Assembly: GCA_963715055.1 (NCBI GenBank)
Contig: CAVQRB010000023.1
Location: 62,001 to 126,000, forward strand
Length of the DNA stretch: 64,000 bases
Origin: CAVQRB01 sp963715055
GTDB lineage: Bacteria > Pseudomonadota > Alphaproteobacteria > Rhodobacterales > Rhodobacteraceae
Reading direction: 5' to 3'
The translations under genes and the position numbers were made by a program. Positions 9,289-18,683 of the stretch are shown here, piece by piece. Numbering within the stretch: position 1 is the first letter of the stretch; each line of letters begins with the position of its first letter. The notes below the pieces were generated by a model that saw nothing but the letters and a program-made list of their open reading frames with translations, did no database searches and was not told the DNA's origin.

Positions 9289-9505
9289 GTTATACTCCTT
9301 GTTGGACATTTCTCATGTCATTGAGCGCCGCTTTTGAGGCCGGGCGCCTTTGTTCAACGTTTCCGGGGGTGTGAAAAGCCGATAATAAACCTGCGAAATT
9401 AAACCGGTTCTCGACGCGACCCCCAAGCCATTACCCATCGAAGCAGTTTTTGCGAAAAATGCAAGCCTTGTCATGTGGCAATAGGGGGCTCGGGCCCGCT
9501 TTGGT

Positions 9506-9535
9506 TTGACAGTGCCCGGCGGTTGGCCGTAGCGT
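9506..9535 (+). promoter_or_regulatory. Candidate promoter of the ABC ATPase-argE unit
   Basis: TTGACA (9506-9511) and TAGCGT (9530-9535) are 18 bp apart, 27 bases before the ATPase start. The 274-base divergent gap (9289-9562) must also hold the promoter of the binding-protein operon, which I could not place. Confidence 0.35.
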
Positions 9536-9562
9536 CTGAAAGAGGCGGCACAGGGAGACATC

Positions 9563-11401
9563 ATGCTGGATCAGGACGCGGGCACGGGCACGCCGCTGGC
9601 GCGGATCAAGGGTCTGCGGGTGGAGTTCCAGACCCGCGAAGGCCCGGTTGTCGGCGTGGAAAATGTCTCTTTCGACATCAATCCCGGCGAGACCGTCTGT
9701 GTGGTGGGCGAGAGCGGCTCGGGCAAGTCGGTGTCCTCGCTGTCGCTGATGCGGCTGGTGGAATATGGCGGCGGCACCATCGCGGCCGGAGAGTTGCTCT
9801 TTGATCGGCGCGACGGCGAGGACATCGACCTTGCCAAGACATCGGCCGACACGATGCGTGCGATCCGGGGCAATGAGATCGGGATGATCTTCCAGGAGCC
9901 GATGACCGCGCTCAACCCGGTCTTCACCGTCGGGCGGCAACTGACCGAAGGGCTGCGGCTGCACAAGAACCTGAGCAGGGCGGAAGCCGACAAGCAGGCG
10001 ATCGAACTTCTGCGTGAGGTCCGCATCCCCGAGCCCGAGCGGCGGATGGAGCAGTACCCCCACGAATTGTCCGGCGGCATGCGCCAGCGGGTGGTGATCG
10101 CCATGGCGCTCGCCTGCAAGCCGCGCCTGCTGATTGCCGATGAGCCGACCACGGCGCTCGACGTGACGATCCAGGCGGAAATCCTGGCACTGATGGACCG
10201 TCTCAAGCGCGAGACCGGCACGGCGGTGATGTTCATCACCCATGACATGGCGGTGGTCGCGCAGATGGCCGACCGCGTGGTGGTGATGTTCCGCGGCAAC
10301 AAGGTCGAGGAAGGCCCGGTCGCCGAGATCTTCGAGAACCCGCAGCATCCCTATACCAAGGCGCTGCTCGCGGCGGTGCCGAAGCTCGGCGAAATGACCG
10401 GCAAGCAATATCCGGAACCGATGAAGCTTCTGGGCACGAAGCTGGACGAGATCAAGCCGATCAAGGGCACGAACGAGGTCCTGCTGACGGTCAAGAACCT
10501 GACCACGCGGTTTCCGGTCAAGGGCGGGTTCTTCCGGCGGACGGTCGCCAATGTGCATGCGGTGGAGGATCTCTCCTTCACGATCAACAAGGGCCAGACC
10601 CTGAGCCTTGTGGGTGAATCGGGTTGCGGCAAGTCCTCCGCCGGGCGTTCGATCCTGCGGCTGGTCGATCCCTTGTCGGGCGAGATCAACCTCGATGGCA
10701 AGGACATCATGGCGCTGGACCAGGCGCAGCTGCGCGAGGCGCGGCTCGACATGCAGATGATCTTTCAGGACCCGTTCGCCTCGCTCAACCCGCAGATGCA
10801 GCTGGCCGACCAGGTGGCCGAACCGATCCACAATTTCGCCACGCTCTCCGGCGGGGCGGTGATGGACCGCGTGGGCATGCTTTTCGACCGGGTGGAACTG
10901 CCGCGCAGCTTCATGCGCCGCTATCCGCATGAGCTGTCGGGCGGGCAGCGTCAGCGGGTGGCCATCGCCCGGGCGCTGGCGCTCAACCCCAAGCTGATCA
11001 TCTCCGACGAGGCGGTCTCGGCGCTCGATGTGTCGGTGCAGGCGCAGGTCTTGAACCTGATGATGGAATTGCAGGAGGAGATGGGCATTTCCTACCTCTT
11101 CATCAGCCACGACATGGCGGTGGTCGAACGGGTGAGCCATTTCGTGGGTGTCATGTACCTCGGCCGCATCGTGGAGCTTGGCCCGCGATCGGCGGTCTTC
11201 GAGGATCCGCAGCATCCCTATACGCAGGCCCTGATGAAGGCCGTGCCGATCGCCGACCCGCGCCAGCGCAAGGACGAGAGCGAGCTCAACTTCAAGCCGA
11301 TCCCCTCGCCGATCCACCCGGCAAGCTATGTGGCCGAGCCGTCGATCTACCGCGAGGTGTCGCCGGGGCATCTGATCCTCGAAACCGATAGTGGCTACTG
11401 A
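9563..11401 (+). CDS. Peptide-type ABC transporter, fused double ATP-binding protein (DppDF/GsiA-like)
   Basis: Powers the importer encoded divergently. The 612-residue protein holds two complete ATPases in tandem, in place of separate DppD and DppF. Domain 1 has Walker A GESGSGKS (residues 49-56), signature LSGGMRQRV and Walker B LLIADEPTTALD. Domain 2 has Walker A GESGCGKS, signature LSGGQRQRV and LIISDEAVSALD, where the Walker B glutamate is present but P is replaced by A. Each half ends with the oligopeptide-transporter C-terminal extension (NPQHPYTKALLAAVP; DPQHPYTQALMKAVP). Its stop codon overlaps the argE start (TGATG), so the two are coupled. Confidence 0.93.
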   Translation: MLDQDAGTGTPLARIKGLRVEFQTREGPVVGVENVSFDINPGETVCVVGESGSGKSVSSLSLMRLVEYGGGTIAAGELLFDRRDGEDIDLAKTSADTMRAIRGNEIGMIFQEPMTALNPVFTVGRQLTEGLRLHKNLSRAEADKQAIELLREVRIPEPERRMEQYPHELSGGMRQRVVIAMALACKPRLLIADEPTTALDVTIQAEILALMDRLKRETGTAVMFITHDMAVVAQMADRVVVMFRGNKVEEGPVAEIFENPQHPYTKALLAAVPKLGEMTGKQYPEPMKLLGTKLDEIKPIKGTNEVLLTVKNLTTRFPVKGGFFRRTVANVHAVEDLSFTINKGQTLSLVGESGCGKSSAGRSILRLVDPLSGEINLDGKDIMALDQAQLREARLDMQMIFQDPFASLNPQMQLADQVAEPIHNFATLSGGAVMDRVGMLFDRVELPRSFMRRYPHELSGGQRQRVAIARALALNPKLIISDEAVSALDVSVQAQVLNLMMELQEEMGISYLFISHDMAVVERVSHFVGVMYLGRIVELGPRSAVFEDPQHPYTQALMKAVPIADPRQRKDESELNFKPIPSPIHPASYVAEPSIYREVSPGHLILETDSGY

Positions 11402-12573
11402 TGCGCAGCGTGGCAGCCCGGCTGACTCCCTTTGAGCTCATGCAGAAGCTGGTGAGCTTTCCCACGGTGAGCCGTGACAGCAACCTGCCGCTGATCGACT
11501 GGGTTGAGGAATACCTCGCCGGTCACGGTATCACGGCACATCGCTATCCCCATCCCGACCAACCCAAGGCCGCGCTCTTTGCCCATGTGGGGCCGTGGGA
11601 GGAGGGTGCGGTGGTGCTCTCGGGGCACACCGATGTGGTGCCGGTCAATGGCCAGCCCTGGGACACCGATCCCTTCGAAGTGGTGGAGAAGGATGGCAGG
11701 TATTTCGGGCGTGGCGTCTGCGACATGAAGGGCTTCGATGCGCTGGCAATCTGGGCGCTGGTCGAGGCGCATCACGCAGGCGTCCGGCGGCCCTTGCAGA
11801 TCGCGCTCAGCTTCGATGAGGAAATAGGGTGCATCGGCGCGCCGCCGATGATCGCGGCGATGCAGCCGGTGCTGCCCAAGGGTGCGTTGGTGATCGTGGG
11901 CGAGCCATCCATGATGCAAGCCGTCACCGGCCACAAGGGCAGTTTCGGCTTCGATACCCATGTCCAGGGCTTCGAAGTGCACAGTTCGCTCCTCGATCGG
12001 GGCGTCAATGCGGTGATGCAGGCGGCGACTCTCATCGACTGGGCCAACGAGATGAACGCCGCCAATCAGGCGGCAAGGCCCGGACCGCTCGCCGCGATGT
12101 TCGACCCGCCCTTCTCCACGGTTCATGTGGGGCAGGTGCGCGGCGGCACGGCGCATAACATCACCGCCAAGGACTGCCATTTTTCCATGGATTTCCGCAT
12201 CGTGCCGGGCGAGGACCGGGCGATATGGGAGGCGCGCTACCGCAAGCGCGTGGCCGAGGTGGAGGCGCGGATGCAGGCGGTGGTGCCGGAAACGCGCATC
12301 ACGCTCTCCGAACACTTCAACGTGCCGGGGCTCAAACCGGAGGCCGATGGGCCTGCCGAGGGCCTGGTGCGTCGCCTGACGGGTGACAATGGGAGCCATG
12401 TGGTCAGCTACGGCACCGAGGCCGGGCAGTTCCAGGCGGCAGGGTACTCCGCCGTGATCTGCGGCCCCGGGGACATCGCCCAGGCGCATCAACCCAATGA
12501 ATACCTCAGCGTAGCGCAGTTCGAGGCGGGGCATGACTTCATGCGCCGGCTGCTGCGCGATCTTGCCGCCTGA
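11401..12573 (+). CDS. argE: M20 family acetylornithine deacetylase-type hydrolase
   Basis: A zinc-dependent deacylase of 390 residues, closest to acetylornithine deacetylase (ArgE) as found in alphaproteobacteria. Metal and active-site motifs are SGHTDVVPVNG, GRGVCDMKGF and DEEIGCIGAP. Start and stop of neighbours overlap by one base (TGATG) with the transporter ATPase, so it is co-expressed with peptide import. Most bacteria of this group make ornithine with ArgJ and do not need ArgE for biosynthesis. A catabolic role, removing an acyl group from an imported N-acyl amino acid, is therefore a reasonable inference. The symbol is family-level. Confidence 0.85.
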   Translation: MRSVAARLTPFELMQKLVSFPTVSRDSNLPLIDWVEEYLAGHGITAHRYPHPDQPKAALFAHVGPWEEGAVVLSGHTDVVPVNGQPWDTDPFEVVEKDGRYFGRGVCDMKGFDALAIWALVEAHHAGVRRPLQIALSFDEEIGCIGAPPMIAAMQPVLPKGALVIVGEPSMMQAVTGHKGSFGFDTHVQGFEVHSSLLDRGVNAVMQAATLIDWANEMNAANQAARPGPLAAMFDPPFSTVHVGQVRGGTAHNITAKDCHFSMDFRIVPGEDRAIWEARYRKRVAEVEARMQAVVPETRITLSEHFNVPGLKPEADGPAEGLVRRLTGDNGSHVVSYGTEAGQFQAAGYSAVICGPGDIAQAHQPNEYLSVAQFEAGHDFMRRLLRDLAA

Positions 12574-12600
12574 TGCCTCGGCGGTGATCCGGCTTTTTGC

Positions 12601-13959
12601 GTGACATCATCCGTGACCGCTTTCCCGATTTCCGAACGCACGCCGCTGGTCTATCCCGGCCCGCCGCCTGCCGAGACGGATGTGGTCGTCATCGGCGGCG
12701 GGGTGATCGGGGTTTCTGCCGCGCTCTATCTCGCGCGCGACGGCCTCCGGGTTGTGCTGCTGGAGAAAGGTCGGATCGCCGGCGAGCAATCGAGCCGCAA
12801 CTGGGGCTGGATCCGGCAGCAGGGGCGCGATCCTGACGAATTGCCGATCATGGTCGAGGCCAACCGGCTCTGGCGCGAGCTGGCCCGGCAGACCAACGTG
12901 GACATCGGTCTTGTGCAGGGTGGGGTCACTTATCTGGCCCGGACAGCGAAGCAGCTGGAGACCTATGCCGCCTGGTTGCCGCACGCCGGGGCCCAAGGCG
13001 TGGACACAAGGCTTCTGTCCGCGCGGCAGACGGCGGAGATGATCCCCGGCATGGCGCATGCTTACGCCGGCGCATTGCACACGCCGTCCGACATGCGCGC
13101 GGAACCCTGGCGGGCGGTGCCGGCACTGGCGGAGATCGCCGTGCGGGAGGGGGTGCGGATCGTGGAGAACTGCGCGGTGCGCGCGCTCGATATGGCAGCG
13201 GGCCGGGTCGTCGGGGTCATCACCGAAGCCGGGAGGATCGCCGCCCCGGAAGTGGTGCTCGCCGCGGGAGCCTGGTCCGCGCTCTTTCTCGAGCGCCACG
13301 GCGTGGCGCTGCCACAGCTGTCGGTCCGGGCGACGGTCGCCGCAACCGGCCCCATGCCGCAGGTGGCAACAGGGGGCGTCGCCGACGACCTGATCGCCTT
13401 CCGGGCGCGCAAGGATGGCGGCTATACGCTGGCGTCGGGTGGATTTCACGAGCTTTTCATCGGCCCGCAGGCCTTCCGGGCGGCGCCGAAGTTCATGGCG
13501 CAGCTGCGTGCCGAGCCCTTCGGTACGCGGTTCCTGCCGGCTTCACCGACGGGATATCCAGATGGCTGGCGCACCCCGCGCCACTGGGACGCCGATGCGG
13601 TGAGCCCTTTCGAGAGAATGCGCGTGCTCGATCCCGCGCCGAACCGGGGGCAGTTGACCCGGATGAGGCAGCGGTTCGCCGCACTCTTTCCGCAGCTCCC
13701 CGCGGTCGAGCTGGTGACGGCCTGGGCCGGGATGATCGACACGATGCCCGATGTGGTGCCCGTGGTCGACCGGATCGCGGCACTTCCCGGCCTCACGCTC
13801 GGCACCGGCATGAGCGGGCATGGCTTCGGCATTGGCCCGGCCATGGGGCGCATCCTTGCGGCGCTGGCAATAGGCGCGCCGCCCGGGCATGACCTTTCGC
13901 GCTTCCGCTTCGCGCGGTTTACCGATGGTAGCAGGATGGAGCTCGGTCCCGCGCTCTGA
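12601..13959 (+). CDS. FAD-dependent amine/amino-acid oxidoreductase (DAO family)
   Basis: 452 residues. The dinucleotide-binding Rossmann motif VVIGGGVIGVSAALYLA is near residue 29, followed by LLEKGRIAGEQSSRNWGW, a block typical of FAD oxidoreductases acting on N-alkyl or D-amino acids. The C-terminal half contains GTGMSGHGFGIGPAMG, the usual FAD-closing segment. The GTG start at 12601 has only a weak ribosome site. It lies 27 bp after argE in the same direction, between two acyl-amino-acid hydrolase genes, so it probably oxidises an amino acid or amine released by them. The exact substrate cannot be read from sequence. Confidence 0.82.
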   Translation: MTSSVTAFPISERTPLVYPGPPPAETDVVVIGGGVIGVSAALYLARDGLRVVLLEKGRIAGEQSSRNWGWIRQQGRDPDELPIMVEANRLWRELARQTNVDIGLVQGGVTYLARTAKQLETYAAWLPHAGAQGVDTRLLSARQTAEMIPGMAHAYAGALHTPSDMRAEPWRAVPALAEIAVREGVRIVENCAVRALDMAAGRVVGVITEAGRIAAPEVVLAAGAWSALFLERHGVALPQLSVRATVAATGPMPQVATGGVADDLIAFRARKDGGYTLASGGFHELFIGPQAFRAAPKFMAQLRAEPFGTRFLPASPTGYPDGWRTPRHWDADAVSPFERMRVLDPAPNRGQLTRMRQRFAALFPQLPAVELVTAWAGMIDTMPDVVPVVDRIAALPGLTLGTGMSGHGFGIGPAMGRILAALAIGAPPGHDLSRFRFARFTDGSRMELGPAL

Positions 13960-14049
13960 CACCCTGGGTGGGAACCCCTTGCAGCGCCGTGCCCAACGGT
14001 TATGTACCAGAGAGACGATAGACCGACCCGAGCCAGCAGGAGAAAGCCG

Positions 14050-15213
14050 ATGCCCGTGAAGAACCGTTTCGCCGAATTGCAGGCAGAGATCACCGCCTGG
14101 CGCCGCGACCTGCATGAAAACCCGGAGTTGCTCTTCGATACGCATCGGACTTCTGCCCTTGTGGCGGAAAAACTCGCGGCCTTCGGCTGCGACGAGGTGG
14201 TGCCCGGCATCGGGCGCACCGGTGTCGTCGGCGTGATCCGGGGCAAGAGCACGGGCTCCGGCAAGGTGATCGGGCTCAGGGCGGATATGGACGCGCTGCC
14301 GATCCATGAGCAGACCGGTCTCGACTATGCCTCGAAGACCCCCGGAGCGATGCACGCCTGCGGCCACGACGGGCATACGGCGATGCTGCTCGGCGCTGCG
14401 AAATACCTTGCGGAGACGCGCAATTTCGATGGCACCGTGGTGGTGATCTTCCAGCCTGCCGAAGAAGGCGGTGGCGGCGGGCGCGAGATGTGCGCCGACG
14501 GGATGATGGAGCGCTTCGGAATCGAGGAAGTCTACGGGATGCATAACTGGCCGGGTGTGCCGGTTGGCAGTTTCGCGATCCGTTCGGGCGCTTTTTTCGC
14601 CGCCACGGACAATTTCGAGATCGAGGTCGAAGGCCTTGGCGGCCATGCCGCGAAACCGCAGGAAACCATCGACACGACAGTGGTGGCGAGCCACATCGTG
14701 CTCGCCTTGCAGACCATCGCCAGCCGCAATGCCGATCCGGTGGAGCAGCTTGTGGTCTCCGTCACCTCCTTCGAGACCTCGTCCAAGGCCTTCAATGTGA
14801 TCCCGCAGCGCGTGTCGATGCGCGGAACCGTGCGTACCATGTCGGGGGCCATGCGGGATCTGGCCGAGGCGCGCCTTGCGTCGATTGCGGAAGGCGTGGC
14901 GGCAAGCTTCGGCGCCAAGGCCACGGTGAACTACAAGCGCAACTACCCGGTCATGGTGAACCACGACGCCCAGACCGCCTTTGCGGCGGAAGTGGCGACG
15001 AAGGTTTCCGGGGCCTGCGCCGACGCGCCGCTGGTGATGGGCGGCGAGGATTTCGCCTTCATGCTCGAAGAGCGGCCGGGAGCCTATATCCTCGTCGGCA
15101 ACGGTCCGGGGGCAGCGGTGCACCATCCCGAATACAACTTCAACGATGAGGTCATTCCGGCGGGGTGCAGCTGGTGGGCCGAGATTGTGGAACAGCGTCT
15201 GCCGGCAGCCTGA
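14050..15213 (+). CDS. M20 family amidohydrolase (hippurate hydrolase / aminoacylase type)
   Basis: A metal-dependent peptidase-family M20D enzyme of 387 residues. Visible motifs: WRRDLHENPEL at the N-terminus, RADMDALPI, HACGHDGHTAML (metal ligands), QPAEEGGGGG and GGEDFAFML. Close relatives hydrolyse hippurate, N-acyl amino acids or IAA-amino acids. The ATG at 14050 is preferred to one at 14002 because GGAGAAAG precedes it. It is the second M20 enzyme after argE in the same island and may process the same imported class of compounds. A convergent glycosyltransferase follows within 5 bp. Confidence 0.9.
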   Translation: MPVKNRFAELQAEITAWRRDLHENPELLFDTHRTSALVAEKLAAFGCDEVVPGIGRTGVVGVIRGKSTGSGKVIGLRADMDALPIHEQTGLDYASKTPGAMHACGHDGHTAMLLGAAKYLAETRNFDGTVVVIFQPAEEGGGGGREMCADGMMERFGIEEVYGMHNWPGVPVGSFAIRSGAFFAATDNFEIEVEGLGGHAAKPQETIDTTVVASHIVLALQTIASRNADPVEQLVVSVTSFETSSKAFNVIPQRVSMRGTVRTMSGAMRDLAEARLASIAEGVAASFGAKATVNYKRNYPVMVNHDAQTAFAAEVATKVSGACADAPLVMGGEDFAFMLEERPGAYILVGNGPGAAVHHPEYNFNDEVIPAGCSWWAEIVEQRLPAA

Positions 15214-15217
15214 GATC

Positions 15218-16294
15218 TCAGCCGTCGAGCAGCTTGCGGTAGACGGCGATGATCGCCGCCGCCTCCTGTTCGATGCGGAAATTGCCGGCGACATGGGCGC
15301 GGGCCTTCGCTGACATCGCCGCGCGCTTGTCGGTGTCTGCGATCAAATCCGCGACATGCGCAACGATGGCGTCCTCATCCTCGATCGCCACCAGATGGCC
15401 GGTTTCCTGTTCGAGGATCAGTTCCTCGAAGGCGCCGACCCGCGTGGCGACAACCGGCGCGCCGCAGGCCATGGCTTCGAGCGGTGTGAGCCCGAAGCCT
15501 TCCCAGCGTTGCGGCGCCACATAGAGATCGAGCGCCTGGAAATGCCGCGCCAGATCGGCGATGGGCACTTCGTCCCGAAAGAGAATGCGTTCCGACAGTC
15601 CAGCCTTCGCCACCTTCTCCTTGAGATCCTTCAGGAAGGCTTCGTGCTCCGAGGTGGCCCGACCCATCATCAGCGCAGTGCCGGTTGGGGTTTGCGAAAA
15701 CACGCGGATCATCGCCGCGATGAAGATGTCGTTGCCCTTCTGAGGGCGGATCCGACCGAAACAGCCGACGAGCGGGCCTTTCTGCGGTAGATCGAGCGCA
15801 TGCCGCAAGGCCGCTCGGTCATCGGCAGGGCGGAACAGGTCGCAATCGATGCCGTGGCGGATCACGGTTGCCTCGCGTTCGAGGTAGCTTGCGGATTTCG
15901 CGGAAGTCGCGATCACCGCGTCCATCCGGCGAATGAGCGCCCGGGTGAAACCGGTATGGCGGCGCTGTGCGGCGGAGGTGAAGAGCAGTTTGAGCCGTTT
16001 GCGACCGAGATGCTTGAGGGCGAGGCCTGCGACCATTTCGACATTGCGGCGGGCGTGCCAGACGCGCGGACCGGAGGGACCCCTGCGCGGCATGGCGAGC
16101 AACCGCACAGGATCCACGGTCGGAACTTCGGGCGGCAGGTCGGGTGCTGCGGCGACGATACCGATTTGCCTCGCCTGCAGCGGCACAAGGCGGATCACGG
16201 TCGAAGTCACACCCGAATGACGTTTCTTGAAGTTGGGCGCGATGACGTCGATGTCTTGCCAGGGCGGTACAGGTGCGGGTTTCTCGGTCATCAT
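15218..16294 (-). CDS. Glycosyltransferase family 4 protein (LPS core, LpsB-like)
   Basis: 358 residues with a GT-B fold. The C-terminal nucleotide-sugar half shows GCFGRIRPQKG and the E(x7)E element WEGFGLTPLEAMACG. Together with overlapping waaA it probably adds a sugar to the Kdo-lipid A core on the cytoplasmic face; alphaproteobacterial LpsB mannosyltransferases have this size and context. Its start overlaps the waaA stop by 4 bp, showing translational coupling. A second ATG follows immediately (16291), so the exact start is uncertain by one codon. The acceptor and donor sugars are inferred, not shown. Confidence 0.82.
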   Translation of the reverse strand: MMTEKPAPVPPWQDIDVIAPNFKKRHSGVTSTVIRLVPLQARQIGIVAAAPDLPPEVPTVDPVRLLAMPRRGPSGPRVWHARRNVEMVAGLALKHLGRKRLKLLFTSAAQRRHTGFTRALIRRMDAVIATSAKSASYLEREATVIRHGIDCDLFRPADDRAALRHALDLPQKGPLVGCFGRIRPQKGNDIFIAAMIRVFSQTPTGTALMMGRATSEHEAFLKDLKEKVAKAGLSERILFRDEVPIADLARHFQALDLYVAPQRWEGFGLTPLEAMACGAPVVATRVGAFEELILEQETGHLVAIEDEDAIVAHVADLIADTDKRAAMSAKARAHVAGNFRIEQEAAAIIAVYRKLLDG

Positions 16295-17583
16295 ATATCC
16301 TGATCGAGGGACAGGGCGCGGATCAGGCGCGTCGCGATGAGCCCGAGTTGATCGGAGCGGTCGCGCACGACGTCTGTCGAGGCTTTGCGGGCCGCCGCCA
16401 AGGTGCCCGGGGTCGCCAGCAGGTCCGCGACTGCCGAGGTCATCGCATCGGCATCCGCTACCGTCGTTACCGCGCCGCAGGCCGCCATCTCCGCGAAGGT
16501 TTCGGCGAAATTGAAGACATGCGGCCCGGAGAGAACCGCGGCACCGCTTTGCGCCACTTCATAAGGGTTGTGCCCGCCCACGGGCAGTAGCGATCCGCCC
16601 AGGAACACGATTCCCGTCAGGTTGTACCAACTCCCCAACTCGCCAAGGCTGTCGGCCAGAAACACCTGCTCTGCGCGCGGCAAATCACCCTGTGATCGGA
16701 GCGCACAGGTCAGGCCCGCGCCGGTGACAAGGCGATGCACCTCGGCGCTGCGGTCGGGATGGCGCGGGGCGAGGATCAGCAGGAGGCCGGGATGCTGCGC
16801 CAGAAGCGATTGATGCGCGCGCAGCACGGTCTCCTCCTCGCCCTTGTGGGTCGAGGCGGCCACCCAGACCGGTCGCCCCTTCAGCGCCGTTCGGACCTGC
16901 GCGAGCAGGGCGGGATCCTTCGGCGGGGGCGTCGAGAGGGACTTGAGGTTGACGCCGCGCGCCACGCGCTCGGGCGGCGCGTTCATGTCCACCATGGCCT
17001 GTGCCATCTCGTCGTTCTGCGTCAGGATCAGGTCGAACACATCGAGAATATAGCGCGCGGTCTTCGGGACTTTTTTCCAGGTGGCGACGGATCTTGTGCT
17101 GAGCCGGGCGTTGACCAGCGCCATTTTCGCCCCGCGCGACCGGGTGCGGCGCAGCATCTGCGGCCAGATTTCGCTTTCCACGAAGATCGCGGCATCCGGT
17201 CGCCAGTGATCCAGAAAGCGCTTGAGCGGACCCGGTGAGTCGAGGGGCGCGAATTGGTGGACGCAGCGAGGCGGCATGCGTTTTTCGACCATCTGCGCCG
17301 AGGTCGCGGTACCGGAGGTGATCAGGAACCGGGCGCGGGGCAGCATTTCGCCCATGCGCCCGATCAACGACAATACGGAAAGGCTTTCTCCAACAGAGGC
17401 CGCGTGAAACCAGATCAGCGGGCCGGAACCGCGGCGGTATTCGGTGGCATGTCCGAGTTTCTCATGTGCCCGTTCCACAGCAACGCCCGCGCGGCGTAGC
17501 TTGCGCGTTTCGCTGCGGGCCGCGAAGGGCACGAGAAACACGGTCAGCACCACATAGAGCTGATAGAGCAGCGGTGCCCGCAT
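16291..17583 (-). CDS. waaA: 3-deoxy-D-manno-octulosonic acid transferase (Kdo transferase)
   Basis: Transfers Kdo from CMP-Kdo to lipid A precursor at the inner membrane. The 430-residue protein has an N-terminal hydrophobic anchor (YQLYVVLTVFLVPFA), the WFHAASVGE motif carrying the catalytic glutamate, the VESEIWPQML block and the C-terminal GGSLLPVGGHNPYE that binds CMP-Kdo. The downstream glycosyltransferase overlaps by 4 bp. moaA ends 9 bp upstream on the same strand, so read-through is possible, though the functions are unrelated. Confidence 0.94.
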   Translation of the reverse strand: MRAPLLYQLYVVLTVFLVPFAARSETRKLRRAGVAVERAHEKLGHATEYRRGSGPLIWFHAASVGESLSVLSLIGRMGEMLPRARFLITSGTATSAQMVEKRMPPRCVHQFAPLDSPGPLKRFLDHWRPDAAIFVESEIWPQMLRRTRSRGAKMALVNARLSTRSVATWKKVPKTARYILDVFDLILTQNDEMAQAMVDMNAPPERVARGVNLKSLSTPPPKDPALLAQVRTALKGRPVWVAASTHKGEEETVLRAHQSLLAQHPGLLLILAPRHPDRSAEVHRLVTGAGLTCALRSQGDLPRAEQVFLADSLGELGSWYNLTGIVFLGGSLLPVGGHNPYEVAQSGAAVLSGPHVFNFAETFAEMAACGAVTTVADADAMTSAVADLLATPGTLAAARKASTDVVRDRSDQLGLIATRLIRALSLDQDI

Positions 17584-17591
17584 GACAGAGC

Positions 17592-18599
17592 TCAGCCGCC
17601 CGTGTGGCTCATGTGGCGTGGCATCTGTCCGTCGAGGCGCTGGCGCGAATAGTCGAAATCGTGACCCTTGGGTTTGAGAGCGATGGCGGCGCGGATCGCC
17701 TCTTCCAGCGGCCTGTCATCGCCGGGATACGTCCGCAAGGGCGCGCGCAGGTCAGCGGCGTCCTCCTGCCCGAGGCACATGAAGATCTCTCCGGTGCAGG
17801 TCACGCGCACCCGGTTGCAGCTTTCGCAGAAATTATGGCTGAGCGGCGTGATGAAGCCGATCTTCTGCCCCGTCTCTTCCAGCCGCACGTAGCGGGCGGG
17901 TCCGCCGCTGCGCTCGGCCAGATCGGTGACCGTGTAATGTTCGGCGTAGCGCGCGCGCACGTCCTTGAGCGACCAGTATTGTCCGAGCCGGTCCTCATTG
18001 CCGATATCGCCCATTGGCATGACTTCGATCCAGGTCAGGTCCATCCCGCGTTCGGCGCACCATTCGGTGATCTTGGGCAGTTCCGCTTCGTTGAAGCCCT
18101 TCAGCGCCACGGCATTGAGCTTGACGCGCAGGCCCGCGGCCTGTGCCGCGTCTATGCCGCGCATTACTTGCGGCAAGCGCCCCCAGCGGGTGATGTCGGC
18201 GAATTTCGCCTCGTCGAGCGTGTCGAGCGAGACATTGACCCGGCGCACGCCGGCGGCGAACAACTCCCCCGCGTACCGTTCGAGCTGGCTGCCGTTCGTC
18301 GTCAGCGTCAGTTCCTTCAGGTGCCCGCTGTCGAGGTGCCGCGACATGCTTTGAAAGAAAGTCATGATGCCCTTTCGGACAAGTGGCTCGCCCCCGGTGA
18401 TCCGGAGTTTTTCCACACCGAGCCGCACGAAGGTTGAACAGAGACGATCCAGCTCCTCGAGGGTCAGCAGTTCCTTCTTCGGCAGGAAGGTCATGTTTTC
18501 CGACATGCAATAGACGCAGCGGAAATCGCAGCGGTCCGTTACCGAGACACGCAGATAAGTGATGGCGCGCGCAAAGGGGTCGATCAAAGGTGCATTCAT
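17592..18599 (-). CDS. moaA: GTP 3',8-cyclase, molybdenum cofactor biosynthesis protein A
   Basis: Radical-SAM enzyme for the first step of molybdopterin synthesis, converting GTP to 3',8-cyclo-GTP. It has 335 residues. The N-terminal cluster motif CDFRCVYC binds the SAM-cleaving 4Fe-4S; ITGGEPLVRKG is the glycine-rich SAM site; the C-terminal CESCNRVRVTC with a later MCLGQ binds the second cluster. The start at 18599 (protein beginning NAPLIDPFARAITYLR) is preferred to an upstream ATG at 18698, which would add a 33-residue non-conserved tail and overlap the divergent lipoprotein gene. No other moa gene is nearby. Confidence 0.94.
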   Translation of the reverse strand: MNAPLIDPFARAITYLRVSVTDRCDFRCVYCMSENMTFLPKKELLTLEELDRLCSTFVRLGVEKLRITGGEPLVRKGIMTFFQSMSRHLDSGHLKELTLTTNGSQLERYAGELFAAGVRRVNVSLDTLDEAKFADITRWGRLPQVMRGIDAAQAAGLRVKLNAVALKGFNEAELPKITEWCAERGMDLTWIEVMPMGDIGNEDRLGQYWSLKDVRARYAEHYTVTDLAERSGGPARYVRLEETGQKIGFITPLSHNFCESCNRVRVTCTGEIFMCLGQEDAADLRAPLRTYPGDDRPLEEAIRAAIALKPKGHDFDYSRQRLDGQMPRHMSHTGG

Positions 18600-18683
18600 G
18601 CAACAACAGTTAATGCCAGCAAGGAAGACCGGCAAGGGCTTTACGCCGTTGATGGCGAGCGATCGGTGATTTAGGCTGCCGGA

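Noticed and set aside
9431..11371. 646-codon minus-strand open frame opposite the ABC ATPase
   Set aside because: Shadow of a strongly conserved double ATPase.
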